A stretch of DNA of 64,000 nt from Styela clava (GCF_964204865.1 NC_135254.1:24151313-24215312), one strand, 5' to 3'. Shown: positions 11,906 to 26,750, counted from the stretch's first letter. Translations and numbers: made by a program. The notes: generated by a model not told the origin, from the sequence alone.

Positions 11906-12251
11906 TCGATATCATGATTCTGCACTAGCTTTGTATTAATTGTAGAGTTTTCATAAAATCTAACGATCAGGTGGTGTGAAATTTATGTCCATATCCCACC
12001 ACAAAGACTAGTCGTAAATAAATTTGATTCCGGGTAGCATATCTTTTTTACCAATGACAATAAAAAGACATTTTGGGTTATAGTCCGGCAAATAAGGGGA
12101 CCTTTTTGGCCCAATTTTGATTTCAGACATAAAGTTTTTTTTATTTGTGATTGTTCATCTTGGGGTCATTGCCCATCATTTCTACATGGGTGTGGAGTTT
12201 GCAGCCTTGAGCAATTTATTTTACGGCTCGATATTTGTATTAGTGTTTTTC
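11906..12251. other. No gene seen
   Basis: AT-rich spacer upstream of the YqaJ relic on the minus strand; no convincing extension of that reading frame was identified. Confidence 0.35.
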
Positions 12252-12345
12252 GTCAAACCTGCACATCATAATGACGCACAACCTGAACCATAACCTGTTA
12301 CAATACTATGTTCAGGTCGTGCGCAATCTTGGTGCACAAACTACG
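12252..12345. mobile_element. Short foldback MITE, diverged copy
   Basis: Arms tgacgcacaacctgaac and gttcaggtcgtgcgcaatcttgg face each other across about 20 bp. Related to the cleaner copy at 16303-16398. Confidence 0.5.
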
Positions 12346-14064
12346 CAAGCACCAAATTTACTAGGAAATAAAATCAATAACTTTTAGGTATTTGTTGAGC
12401 CCAGCTTTGGGTCCCGACCCATATACAGTATACGAAAATACTGTCGAAACATACGCGTAAAATAAATAGTACTATTTCAAAATACCCGTTTTTGTTGCAA
12501 TTAACAATACAAGCCTGCTAATGCAGTCGCCAGTGGTTCAAGTGGATATACACCCGTGGAGAACAGTCAATTATTTGTTAGCGAGAATTGTTATGCAGCG
12601 GGATGATCACGACGACGCAGTGAAAGATAATGATATCACGAGAACAAGAATGAGAAACTTGCTACATTTTATAGTATATCCCTGGGAAAGAATGTAGTTC
12701 ATTCTTATGTTCCATGCCAATGCTTTTCAAACTACCAAAGACACTCAACACTTTTGCTTCTTCTCTTCTATAAAAATATATTGTTATTATATATTCGCTT
12801 TTCCATCTGTTTGTTCGTGCTCCCAGATAAACGATCAGCGGCCTCCAAGGAGGACGGGGTCCCCTTTTAAGAAACCCTGTCATAAACTAAAAGAGGCGAC
12901 CGTGCTTCTCTTGCCTGTTGTCATGCTGTCCCTGGAATTCAGCTACAACAAAAATTTCACGAGAATGGATTTTTAAATTTTATGATTTTATTAATATTGT
13001 CAATGATATACGGGTGGTAAAATGTCAAGTTATTCCAACAACATGATCATGTTTTGCAATTTACAACCAATATTTTGTATGTAACTTTGTTTGACAGAGC
13101 CCAAGAGCTCTAACTACAAATATCAAAAATGTGAGGCCAGAAAAGTCACATTAAAAGTACAACATTGTCAAATGTGCTGTATTTACGATAGATAACAGGT
13201 TTACCAAAAATAATTACATGAAAAATGGTAAAATAAAGATCAATTCAGCAATATCTACTTGGTGATATGCATATGTTGATGATTTTATATGTTTGTTTCG
13301 GAAGTTTAATAACAGAATTAATTGTGGTTGTTGGGTATGTTTTAAAAAAAGGTAGCATGGAAAAAAGTTTACACAAAATGTCAAGGTTTGATAGTAGTAG
13401 AGAAGTAGAAAAAATACTCCCATGTTTTTTTTCATTTGAAAACCACGCCACAGAACTTCCCCGATAAGTATACGCAGCAATTGCTAGAGGCAGAAATGCC
13501 AAGATGGGATTTCATCGCATTGCAAACCAAAATTAGCAATTCTTATTCGCGCATTCCCATCTGAACAGCGTGGAAAAGATTATACCCATCTACACACTTT
13601 AAGAACTATGTCAGATGAGCGTCATATTATCGAATATCAGGAAAGGAATAGTGCAATGGGAAAAAACATATAAGGCGGAACTTTCAGTAGTATGTAATCA
13701 AATAATCTTATTGTAGAATATATATATATATTTCAACATTTCGTCACGCCAACTGCAGTCCGAAACTTTTTGTCTCTGGCTGAGCTTAGATACCAATTGG
13801 CACTCATGTAAACTGATAGAACTGTAAGAGGCACGCGATGGAGCAGATACTAAGAGTATCCATCCCCCAGCTGTCATTTGAGTGGGTACTGCTGTTTTTA
13901 TTGCAGATGTTACTGGTCTTTTGGATCAAAGATTTACTGGCATCACCGATTTAAGGATGTTGGAAACCATCACGCAATATTACAAAACTTACTTTCAACA
14001 CGCGGTTTGAATGAATGAAAAAGCTGAAACTAGTATTCTTTAGAACAGCATACAAATTCTATAG
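12346..14064. other. No gene seen
   Basis: AT-rich, with several overlapping ORFs of 60-90 codons on both strands that show no domain, codon or splice coherence. At 13568 the phrase acagcgtggaaaagatta resembles one terminal repeat of the MITE at 51463-51651. Confidence 0.4.
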
Positions 14065-15696
14065 CAGCGTTTCCCAACCTTTTTTGGTCGCGGACTATTT
14101 TCTCACTTGCGAAAACCTTTGCGGACTCAACGTGAGTTCATTGCATCCGTACTCTGTGTGAAGAAATAATAAAACCAAACACAACAGAAATTTTCCGAAC
14201 TTCAAAATCGGAAATGCTACGCAATTACGCCTTTGTTAAAAGGGCCGACTTCTTTAGTGTATAAATGGCCTTTTCTGTCGCACAATATTCAATCCTTGAC
14301 AACGACAAGAATTTAAAATGTGTTCCTATTTTAATTTAATTGTGTTCATGGTCACTGGTGGTTGCGTTGACTTGTGACAAGATGAAAGCATTACTTCTTT
14401 TAAATGCCACGGCAATCTGCGAACATAATAATGTGAGATTAAATTGCCCGGTTATATTTAGTTTTGATATAAATTATTTGCGATCTTGGGAATTTGTTAT
14501 CGCCGTTAGAAAATCCTACTATCTTCTATAAATTTCTAGAAAGTACAACTTGATTTAGTACTTATTAAAAATATAATTAGTATATTAGTAAATAAAAATA
14601 AAAAATATTCATCGCCTTGCTTTAATATTAATTTAATTGTGATCATTTTACTTTGCGATTCGTATTTTTGTGAATTCGACAAATATGAGCTGTTCGTACA
14701 ACAGTGAAGCTGGAGTCGGCAACATTTTGCCGCTCGCAGGCCAAAATTAAAGGCTGCAAGTCATTGGCGGGCCGCGCATATTTTTAGAAAGTTGAAAGCC
14801 GGGCGTATGGCCAATGAATCACATTTTTTCATGCAGATCAGAAGTTAAATTTTGAGGTCCCGAAGACTGACCATTTGGATATTGAACCAATTGCACTTAG
14901 CGTTCAAGTTTTCTGCGTTTCGTTGCCATTGAATGCCTAATTATAATTAAATTATAGACTCATTCAACGAGTAATTGTGAATTATATACTTGTTAGGTTA
15001 TGATATAATTTAGTCTAAACGTGCCGCAAAATAAATTCTGTCACGTAAAGAATATAATCGTAAAAACAGCTGTTTTGTTACTATAATTCAGAAGAGCGTC
15101 GCGGGCCTGATTATATTGCCCGCGAGCCGTAGGTCGCGGACCCTGCAGTAAAGCAAAGAAGTCTGAGGGAAATGCCCTGATACGAATACTACGGTAGCAC
15201 CCGAAATATTGGAATTTGCAACATGTCTGAAAAAGCGTTTTTAAAAAACTTATGGTGTTTTTTTCAGTTTTATTTTCAGTATTTTGTATTGCCGCTTTTC
15301 AATTTAGAAAATTTAGGTTGCCACCATTGACACCTACCAGAAAAATTATTCCTCGAACAACAACGACTAAATCCAATCGTTTGATTAAACGACGCGATGG
15401 TGACCTGTCGCGTCACTTGTTACCAAACTTTCGAATAATAAATTGCTATTCTAATAATTGAATATTCGAATATATGCCAAGCCTTACTCATTCAGTATCC
15501 AGAAATTATTGACTCAATTAATCTTATATAAATGAATTTGCTTCTTATATTTTATGTAAATTCTAAGGTAAATCGTGGCTGATGGTTAGGTTTCGCAAAA
15601 ACGTTTGCTCCCGCAGTGAATTTATGGCTCGTTGCGGACTCATTCAAACGCTCCGCGGACTCATTTGAGACCGCGGACTCGGGTTGGGAAACACTG
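14065..15696. mobile_element. hAT element with perfect 8-bp target duplication
   Basis: The ends are cagcgtttcccaacc and ggttgggaaacactg, one mismatch apart as inverted repeats. They are flanked by identical ttctatag at 14057-14064 and 15697-15704. The 1,632-bp interior has no intact transposase frame and contains a second, nested hAT-like copy (14702-15145). Subterminal sequences repeat cgcggactc. Non-autonomous or fully decayed. Confidence 0.9.
14702..15145 (-). mobile_element. hAT-like MITE nested in the 14065 element
   Basis: It shares, in reverse orientation, the internal text of the 43880-44458 element (aaaacagctgttttgttactataattca, tgactcattcaacgagtaatt-type text and ggcaacattttgccgctcgc). 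The target duplication is not recognisable, so the ends are approximate. Confidence 0.6.
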
Positions 15697-15704
15697 TTCT
15701 ATAG

Positions 15705-16302
15705 AATGAAATCATACACAAAAGCTCGTCAAAAACCTATAGCTCAATAATCAAGTGGAATTTGATGCATGTGCGCAAAAATGTGCGCGTTACTACGTGC
15801 AAACAAAGCACGCAGGAAAATGTGTGTGATGTACTAGTATTCAAAACGTTTGACTCAACTATGTTGGCATAACAGGTGCACATCTCGGTTTCGCATACGC
15901 ATACCTTCTATCTCCACAAGGATATATTAAATTTGCCAAAGTCAATGCAGCACTGAAAGGTTGCGGTTCTTCCAAAAGAAAACACGTTACACATCTTTAG
16001 TGGGTGGTTTTACATGGCCTTGTTCAGAGTGAAAGACGGGGTCAAATATTCCAATCCAATTCAACTAATAAAATATTTCCCAAGTACCTAAGCTTAAACT
16101 AGGAAAACGAAATGCGCGCGGCAACGCAAATGTAGTTTGAAGAGCGCAATAGAAAGTGGCTAGATGTCGATAGATGTTGGCTTGTATTAGTGAAATAAAC
16201 TACCATTTATTCTACTAAAATTGAATTTCTGACATTGTAAGGAGTTTCAATGTTACTATGTATGCAATCCATGAAATAATAGTTTTTAACGAAAAGGCGC
16301 TC
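15705..16302. other. No gene seen
   Basis: Unique-looking AT-rich sequence between the hAT element and the foldback MITE; no coding signal. Confidence 0.35.
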
Positions 16303-16398
16303 CTGAAGTATTCGTACCAAGATGGCGCACAACCTGAAAATTGTATGTTTACCAGGTTAGGGTTCAGGATGTGCGTCATCTTGGATCGAATACTTCAA
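16303..16398. mobile_element. Foldback MITE with 34-bp arms
   Basis: The left arm begins gaagtattcgtaccaagatg and ends caacctgaa. The right arm is its reverse complement with three differences, ending cgaatacttc. The whole unit is 96 bp, so it is almost all stem. A diverged relative lies at 12252-12345. Confidence 0.75.
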
Positions 16399-16563
16399 TA
16401 AATCCTCTTAAAAAGAATTGCTCAACATTATATACTCCACACCCACCTGGGTATCATTATATATGTCATATACATTATATCTAAACAATAAAAAAAACGT
16501 TATGTCCCAAAACAATGTTAAGGCCGATTCTGCCGGACTAGTTATTAGTTGTACAAGCAACTT

Positions 16564-16853
16564 TAGGATAGGATTTATCTGGGGGGAGGATTGCAGGTGC
16601 AATAACTAAATCATATGGCGAACCACAGTCTCTCATACGATTACCATTCTATGTTGGGATTAGTTAGCCAGTTATTTGTTTTCAGAAGCATGGACTTGGA
16701 TGGTGGGGGATGGTCGTAACCGATCAGCGGTCGTGTGAACCACCCTCAGTGGGAGTAGAGCTGCAATCCTCTTGCACATAACTATCCCCGCATGGGATTG
16801 GAACCTGTGAAACTACCAGGGTAATCAGAGATGCGGTGGCGAGAGTATTCCTA
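16564..16853 (-). mobile_element. tRNA-derived SINE, head truncated (right arm copy)
   Basis: Mirror of the left-arm SINE at 10150-10411, beginning with the reverse-complement tail taggataggatttatctggg. It lacks the A-box portion, as in the left arm. Confidence 0.7.
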
Positions 16854-17129
16854 AATGGCGAATTCAATTGAATTCTGGTTATTTTTTGCATGACCACCGG
16901 TGTTAAACTTTAGTTATTTATTCAACCTTTCACACTTAGTAATAGATTACCCGCTAACTAGGGAAACAATACCTCATGGCAATTGATGATTAATTCCCTA
17001 CACAAGTCAAGCCAGCAAGTAGGCCTACGCCTAGGCCTACCAATAACAGTAGTTTGTCATCTGCTTTCCATTGAAATGAGGGAGCTTATGAATATTTAAA
17101 ATAATTGATAACGGCACATTATCACTCAC

Positions 17130-17731
17130 CATCAACGAAGTGCTGTCCGCAAACAGTGAAACACAAGCGAGATGATTTCTGGACTTGACACCAAGCAGTC
17201 CTGCCAATAGATTGGCGCGGCGGTGTGGCTCAACGGGCTAAGCGTTAGGAATACGCTCGCCACCGCACCTCTAATTACTCTGCGTGGGTTCGCAGGTTCG
17301 AATCCCATGCAGGGATGGTTATGTGCGAGAAGATTGCTAGACTCCTCGACGTCGTTAGGTGGTTCACGTAACGGCTGGTCGGTTACGGCTTCCTCCACCA
17401 CCAAGTCCATGCTTCCGAAAGAAAACAATATAACTAATCCCATACCCGACTTGGAATGGTAACCGGACGAGAGGCCGTGGTTCGCCATATGGATAAGCCG
17501 TCTTATTGGCTTCCCACCCCCCCCAACCCCCCCCCCCCCCCCCCCCCCCCGGGATGAACATGTAAATCCTATCCTAAATCCTAGATGATATCCACATTGC
17601 GCGACGTTCCGGATCTTTTGAAAACAGTGGAATATAACTGAAGATCCATTTCGTTGTCCATATCTATACTATACGTACAGCGGTATGTTAGTCGTTGACG
17701 TACAGCCAACGGAACAATACGAAATAACCAT
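17130..17731 (-). pseudogene. THAP exon 1, right-arm copy, split by a SINE
   Basis: Same exon as 9643-9846 in reverse orientation, from ATG (17731-17729) to the gtgagt donor before 17130. It carries the same missing base at ttttcaaaag, so that defect predates the duplication. It also has about 24 inserted bases near 17680 and a complete SINE within the codons after MWISS. No exon 2 copy follows on this side. Confidence 0.75.
17213..17581 (+). mobile_element. Full-length tRNA-derived SINE
   Basis: The 5' head is tRNA-like, with an A box (tggctcaacgg, 17226-17236) and a B box (ggttcgaatcc, 17295-17305) about 58 bp apart, as in pol III promoters. A body of about 250 bp follows (gttatgtgcgag, tccatgcttccgaaa, ttcgccatatgg), then a C-rich stretch with a run of 24 C (17527-17550), and an end atcctatcctaaatcc. 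It is flanked by tagat at 17208-17212 and 17582-17586. The acceptor-stem end is incomplete, so it is not a functional tRNA gene. Fragments occur at least eight more times in the window. Confidence 0.85.
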
Positions 17732-17850
17732 TTCAACAGCCAAACAAAACGAAAACGTATAATCCGTCTTGCAACTGACAGGAGCCAAATAGACGTTTTT
17801 GTTTTTTTGCCGTCCAGTAAACAAAGTCACGTGACCCGTGCAAATCCTCT

Positions 17851-18050
17851 ATACCGGTAACCTTGATTTGCTCACAAAATCTGGCAACTGCTGCTATGAA
17901 ATTGACATATTTTCGCTACAACGATAATTCATCCTTTTCTATGCCGGTACTAGCTGGGAAGGTGCAACTTCGAAAGGTCGGTTAAAACTTTAGCCATCCA
18001 CACCAGTATCCAAAGTAATCAGGCGTATATTTTGCGTCAAAATTATAAAG
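17851..18050 (+). promoter_or_regulatory. Presumed RPL12 promoter and 5' UTR
   Basis: The only unique sequence between the inverted-duplication arm and the RPL12 ATG. A pyrimidine stretch, ccttttct at about 17933, could be the TOP-type start typical of ribosomal-protein genes; this is inference. No TATA box stands out. Confidence 0.35.
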
Positions 18051-21433
<3,383 letters not shown>

Positions 21434-21483
21434 AGTGAAGGACGGCTGTTCATCTTTATCTCCTTTAGGTGGGCATGAAGTGT

Positions 21484-21503
21484 AATAAATTTATTACAAT
21501 AAA
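21484..21503 (+). terminator. RPL12 polyadenylation signals
   Basis: Two AATAAA hexamers (21484-21489 and 21498-21503) lie 50 and 64 bp downstream of the stop, a normal spacing for a short ribosomal-protein 3' UTR. Confidence 0.75.
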
Positions 21504-22098
21504 AAAACACCAAATGTCTGATTTTCTTATGTTTGGCTGGGGTGCAGTATGAAACACAATGACAGTCATCGTGAAACGTATATAACATGACGCCTATTCT
21601 TTCAGTTGTTCCGGCAAACTTTATATTATGTCATTAGTGCTGAGAAATTGCTTTCAATGGGCGGCATGATAAATGTACTGTGGACATGGCCCGTTACATT
21701 TTGTTATTTGCTAATGTCTATACCTTGGCTTCTAGGGAAATGTATGATATATCTATCCATTGAGGTTAGAGGAGTAAATTATTGACAAGTTGAACTTTGT
21801 GAGAAATTCGTAGGGGTTGACATGAGATAACCTCGATTCGAAATTTGCATGCGGTAATCACACTTAACGATAGTGCTGCCTAATTTCATTCGCCGAAATA
21901 GAAGCCATGAAAAGAAACTCACGGAAAAATTTTTTTGGTGGATTTAATTCTATATATAATTTGTGACGCTTAGCTTTGGTAGAAAAAGCTCTTGAGCGCC
22001 AACAGCTTTTGCAACTGAGTGAGCTCCGAAGCAAAGAGCCTCCCAATGTAAATAAGAATTTGGTTTGAGAACTCACTCCGTCCGACGATGGTGTATTG
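21504..22098. other. Downstream of RPL12, no gene seen
   Basis: AT-rich spacer with random short ORFs. Confidence 0.35.
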
Positions 22099-22300
22099 CA
22101 GTGGTTTCCAAATTTTTTTCCGCGATTCCTGTTTACGTAAAATCCAAAATTGCAGATATTCGCGATATCATAACAAACAAAAAAAGTTCAGCAGTTTCAA
22201 AAATCAGTGAATCCTATTTAATTGCCTTAATGATAACAATGCGCTTGCATATGGTCTTAAGTTTCTGGAAACTTGCTATTTCATGAAAAGCATAGACAGA
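22099..22300 (+). mobile_element. Left end of a hAT-like element
   Basis: The terminal motif cagtggtttccaaattttttt is preceded by gtgtattg, whose centre is TA. No matching right end was found; the inner limit is arbitrary. Confidence 0.4.
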
Positions 22301-22916
22301 GGATTTATTCACGGTAGTAATTACTTTCATGACCTTTACTCGTGCTGATGGCGCTTCAATTTACGTTAAAAATATTCTACAGGTTTATCGGCGCGTAGTT
22401 TTATTTTTGCAATGATTATACTTATTCTTTTGAAAGAATTTTCCCCCAGACAACACACTTCGTTCGGCTTACAATATATATCAGCGAATCCAAGAAATTT
22501 CTCGAAGTTTTTGTTTATATCCATGTATTGGTGGTATCGATACTCTTCTATTTTGAGTTAATTAGAAATGTAAGTAACTGCGAACTTCGAAAAATTAGCA
22601 AATCTGCCGGTAAGCGTAACAGTATCTGGTATGTTAGTCGTTGATCTGGACATATATATATATAGTCGGCCGATCACGGTTGTCCGTGGTGCGGTAAATT
22701 TATTCACGAACCCCCACCTACATTTCAACAAAAGTCACTAGTTACTTCTTTCCCCTGGGGCAAAGTTTTATCCAAGCATGTGGCTCACCAAGCCAACGAA
22801 TATGGTATGACACAATGCCTAAATTCCAAGCCATATATACAACCCACATAAGTTCAATACATCTCTTCCCAAATCTTATTCAGACATGGAAATCGGCAAT
22901 TAAAATAGTATAGAAC
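22301..22916. other. No gene seen
   Basis: AT-rich spacer between two hAT left ends. The 17-base phrase ggtatgttagtcgttga occurs here (about 22629) and in the right THAP arm (about 17681). Confidence 0.3.
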
Positions 22917-23383
22917 AGTAGTTCCCAAACTTTTTTGTGCCATCGCCTCCCTGCAGTAATTTACACAACATCATCGCCCCCCGGCACCACAAAAAAATTG
23001 AAAAAAAAAGTCAGAAACGAATATATTACAACAGACCAAATAAACAAAAAGACAACTCATGGTTTTTTATCATTTTATCTAAATGTAATACATTTTTCAA
23101 ACCTTTTAAAGTGCAATAGCAAAAGAATACTTGAAAAAAAAAACTTCGGGAATTAAATGAAACGCAAAGTACACGAAAAAGGTTTGAAGAAAAATGCGAG
23201 ATGCAATATTTCTGCGTTTCTCAAAATTCTGAAGCACATTGTTTAATTTGTCACATTTCCAATAGTACAATAAAAGAATACAATATAAGTAGACATTATC
23301 AAAATAAGCTCAGCAGTCAATATGAAAAATTTGAAGATCAACTTCGAACAGAAAAGTTTTTATGTGTTTGTAAATTATTATAA
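22917..23383 (+). pseudogene. hAT left end plus N-terminal zinc finger of its transposase
   Basis: The left terminus cagtagttcccaaac follows gtatagaa. About 250 bp inside, a plus-strand reading gives RKRFEEKCEMQYFCVSQ, then AHCLIC and KEYNISRHYQNK, then LRTEKFL. This matches the N-terminal C2HC zinc finger of hAT transposases of the GTF2IRD2/ZBED5-like type (C-x2-C, then H-x-x-x-K after about 20 residues). The frame closes at 23381, and no catalytic domain follows. A different part of the same kind of transposase is preserved at 56107-56620. Dead copy; the right end was not located. Confidence 0.6.
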
Positions 23384-24531
23384 TAATTATACAACTACCT
23401 AGTTACTAAAAATCAATATCAATCATAACTCGGTCCTATGCCACGTAATGGTAGGAAATAACGCGGAAAATGTCAGGTCCGAAAAGTCAGTCATTTGTTT
23501 GTTTACTGATCTATACATGAAATGATAAACGTAATATCTTTGCATTACTGAAATTAATCGAATATTCTCAACGATCCAGATTAACCGATGATCATGTCAC
23601 CTCGTTAATTAGAGATGGTACTGTGAAATCATTTCCCCCTGATATTAGTAAGCTGGTGGCACAAAAGAATTGCCAAACGTCAGGACATATGAAATGAAAA
23701 AGATTGAGTTTATTCTGTAGTATGTTTGTAAATTTCAGGTCTAAATATTTAGATTGAGTCGTTTTTAGTGTATGCATTATTTTTTCCTTATCAAAACTTT
23801 GTTCGAAAATGTTTTGGATAGTTGTACATAAAAATTTATGATTTTTTGTAATAAATACAGTAAATTGCAATAAAAGTGAAATGCAAAAATTAATATGTAA
23901 ATGGGATTTGAAATTCAAGAAAATAACAAAACTAGAAAGTGGAACAAAAACACGGCAACAGCAATGTAAGCCAGCAATGTTACTACGTCGATTAAATGCT
24001 GAAAATAATTTAGTGCAATAAACTGTGAAAATAACAAACTAAGAAACAGCAGGAAGACAGATTCACTGAATGCAATACTAGTTATCATTAATTTATTTGC
24101 CTTAAGCAGATTGTTTACTCAACTGATAGGGTTTGTTTTACCCAATACAGTATTTGCTAATTTAATAAAATATGTTGTCAACCTGCCTGGTGCGTTGGTC
24201 GTAAACTTCAGGAACCCATTTCTACAGCTGCAATAACCATTTCTACCACTTTATTGTTTCTATCATATTCTATTTCGTCGTTTTTCGTGAGATATATTTG
24301 TCTATGTCGTACTTTGTGCATGTAGACTGGGTATTTCACCGACTGCAAAAGACTTCAATCAAGATCAAAGTTTCCGAGTTGTTAATTTCGAGAAACCTGA
24401 CAGGTTATAAGATTAAGAAAATAAAGAGCCAAAGGGGTCACCGCCCGACACGTTCTGACGTTATACACTTATAGGCTTCTTGTAAAGACTCATCACAAAG
24501 TGGCCTATATTCTGAAATATGGTTCCATTAT
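23384..24531. other. No gene seen
   Basis: AT-rich spacer. The 108-codon minus-strand ORF at 23592-23918 shows no domain or splice support. Confidence 0.35.
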
Positions 24532-25045
24532 CTTTGAACCCACGTACATTTGCACCCGTAATTTGAACCCAGGACAATTGCACCTGCATACTATTGCACC
24601 TATGGACATTTGCACCTACGGGACATTTGAACCCATACATTTCCACCCATGGATTTTAGCACCCGCATATAGATTGAACCCGCGGACATTTGAACCCATG
24701 TACATTTGCACCCGCGTACATTTGAACTCATGTCGATTTGCACCCGCATATAGATTGGACCTATGTACATTTGCACCCTGGAGATTTGTACCCGTGTACA
24801 GTTCAACCCATGAACATTTGCACCTGCGTACATTTGAACCCATGTACATTTGCACCCTGGACATTTACACCCCCCTGCCCCCCCCCCCCCCCCCATGTAC
24901 ATTTGCACCCTGGACATCTACACCCGCATACATTTGAACCCGCATACATTTGCACCCGCGTACTTTTACACCCACGTACAATTGCACCCACAGACATTTG
25001 CATCCATGAACATCTATACCCATGGGCATTTGCATTCACGGATAT
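24532..25045. repeat. 16-bp minisatellite array, left copy
   Basis: A tandem array of about 16-bp units alternating catttgcacccgcgta and catttgaacccatgta with many variants. It contains a C-run around 24883-24894. All frames stay open for long stretches because the unit lacks stops, so ORFs here are artefacts. An ordered block (gattttagcacccgcatata and neighbours) is shared with the array at 27970-28255. Confidence 0.85.
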
Positions 25046-25517
25046 TAGCGTACTGTATTTACATATACACCCTTATCCTTCCATTCTATATAGGGTACAC
25101 TCAGAATTCTTTCTCCCAATACATACGTTGCGAAAACAATCACTATAACCATGGAATTCTTGATTATATACTCGAAAGCTTTTTAAAACTATTTTTTGGT
25201 CGTATATATTTATATTATACTTCGTCTGTCATTTTCGTTGCAATTGTCAATATTATAAGACTCAATCGACAAAATGTTCTACGGTGGAATGCGAGCCAAA
25301 ATTGGGAGTATGATTTGTGTTTTAAACGGTCAACAACTCTTGAAGTGGGCAGGGGTGCCAATCGAGCAAGGATTTTAATTGATGTGTTAGTTCCATCCCG
25401 CACAAAGTTTTTCCTCGCATCAATGCCCTTTTTCCCTCGCTGACAATTCCAAACTGTTTCTTTAGGACGTTGCCGCTGCGAAGATGACAAGTCCTTTTGC
25501 GAAAATAAGTTGGAAAC
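25046..25517. other. No gene resolved
   Basis: Sequence between the minisatellite and the MULE relic; it may be the 5' part of that transposon, but no domain is recognisable. Confidence 0.35.
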
Positions 25518-26750
25518 ATGGCGCTTACATTTTTCAAGACCTCAAGAGGAAACGGCTTACTGATCTACAAAGGCCGCGAATATTGTAAGCGAAATGATCG
25601 GGTTTCAGAAGAACTAGGATATCACAGTCATTCTGGCGACAGCATTAACACGGAAGTTGGGATCGTTCGTGCACCATTAAAACAAACAGCATCAACACTA
25701 TCGAATACATAGACAAGATTTATATTTAAGTATTGAATAACAGATCAACAGATGTACTCATGCGCTTGCTAAGCAATTCGACTCTGGAGGCAAGTATACA
25801 AAGAGTGTAGGGCGTCAGAAAAAATGTTCTAGAAAAAGTATTAGCTTTAATATTTCGAGCAAATATTCAGATATCATTTTGCATACAGGCCTGGAGGATC
25901 GTCATCGGATAATTGCCATTGGAGATCGATCACTACTTGCACATCTAGATGGTGACACATATCTTAGCGACGGTTCATTTGATGTGAGGCCCAATATATT
26001 CTTCCAGTTGTATACAATTCACTGTAGAGTGAGAGCATCCTATCCCCTCTGCGTATATTTCCTATTAGGAGACAAGAGACATACGTTCAGATGTTGAAAG
26101 TGTTAAAAATCATTTTCCCAAATGCTAACCCGACGACCAAAATCATTGTTGATTTGAGATAGCAGCTATCAATGCATTTCATGCACAATTTCCACGGGCC
26201 GAAATTATTTTAACCTGTCACAAGCTATAATTCGAAAAGTTGGTTCTATCGGATTAAAAGAGAAGTTTGAATGTCTACCCTCTTTCAATCTGAAAATTAA
26301 AAGTTTGGCGGCTCTGGACTTTGTTCCCATTAGCGAGGCTGCCAAAGTCTTCATCTTGCTTTCCGACACCTTCGAATATTCGCCCGAATGCAATCAAGTT
26401 TTGCAATATTCCGAATCTACCTAAATTCGTGGACCTAAGTGGGTTCACGTCCAAGAGAAGCAAAAGTTTCCCCTCGATTGTGGAACTATGTTGAGAATAT
26501 TGAAATGATGCCTTCGGCCCTAAGAACAACAAACGCTGTAGGATTTCACAACGCATTACAAGAAATGTCCCGGTGCGAATATCCGACTATATGGGGTTTG
26601 CTGAATGGCCTACGGCCCTATAAGAAAAGACATTGCAGTCCACAAACTGACCGCGCCAAATGCTCATGTAAGAGTTACGGCCCACCGAAGATTAAAGTAT
26701 GTACAACTTGCTGTTATCTCCACTCAATAGCTCAAATGCAGTCTCTTTGA
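25518..26750 (+). pseudogene. FLYWCH-type MULE transposase relic
   Basis: Conserved pieces of a Mutator-like transposase lie in order on the plus strand but in shifting frames. 25518 on: FLYWCH-like FFKTSRGNGLLIYKGREY. 25879-26097: DGTYLSDGSFDVRP-type text (LSDGSFDVRPNIFFQLYTI) and YPLCVYFLLGDKRHT, the first catalytic-Asp region. About 26120-26215: NANPTTKIIVDFE and AAINAFHAQFPRAEI, the second Asp region. 26480 on: PRLWNYVENIEMMPSALRTT and NAVGFHNALQE, followed by YPTIWGLLNGLR, the C-terminal region. There are at least two frame changes and a stop (tgagatag) next to the second Asp, so it is inactive. It lies between two related minisatellite arrays. Confidence 0.75.

Larger units (their letters stand above)
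16564..17850 (-). repeat. Right arm of the large inverted duplication
   Basis: Reverse complement of 9523-10411, interrupted by a SINE (17213-17581 with a 5-bp target repeat) and by about 24 extra bases around 17680. Its outer edge lies only about 200 bp upstream of the RPL12 start codon. Confidence 0.85.

Noticed and set aside
8837..15696. Pairing the hAT left end at 8837 with the right end at 15696
   Set aside because: The right end has its own left partner at 14065 with a perfect 8-bp duplication.
17213..17310. Possible tRNA gene
   Set aside because: A and B boxes are present, but the acceptor stem is incomplete and the sequence continues into a SINE body with target duplications.
24500..25443. 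Long overlapping ORFs on both strands (78-197 codons) with Pro/His/Cys-rich repeats
   Set aside because: They are produced by the stop-free 16-bp minisatellite, which opens every frame; not protein-coding.
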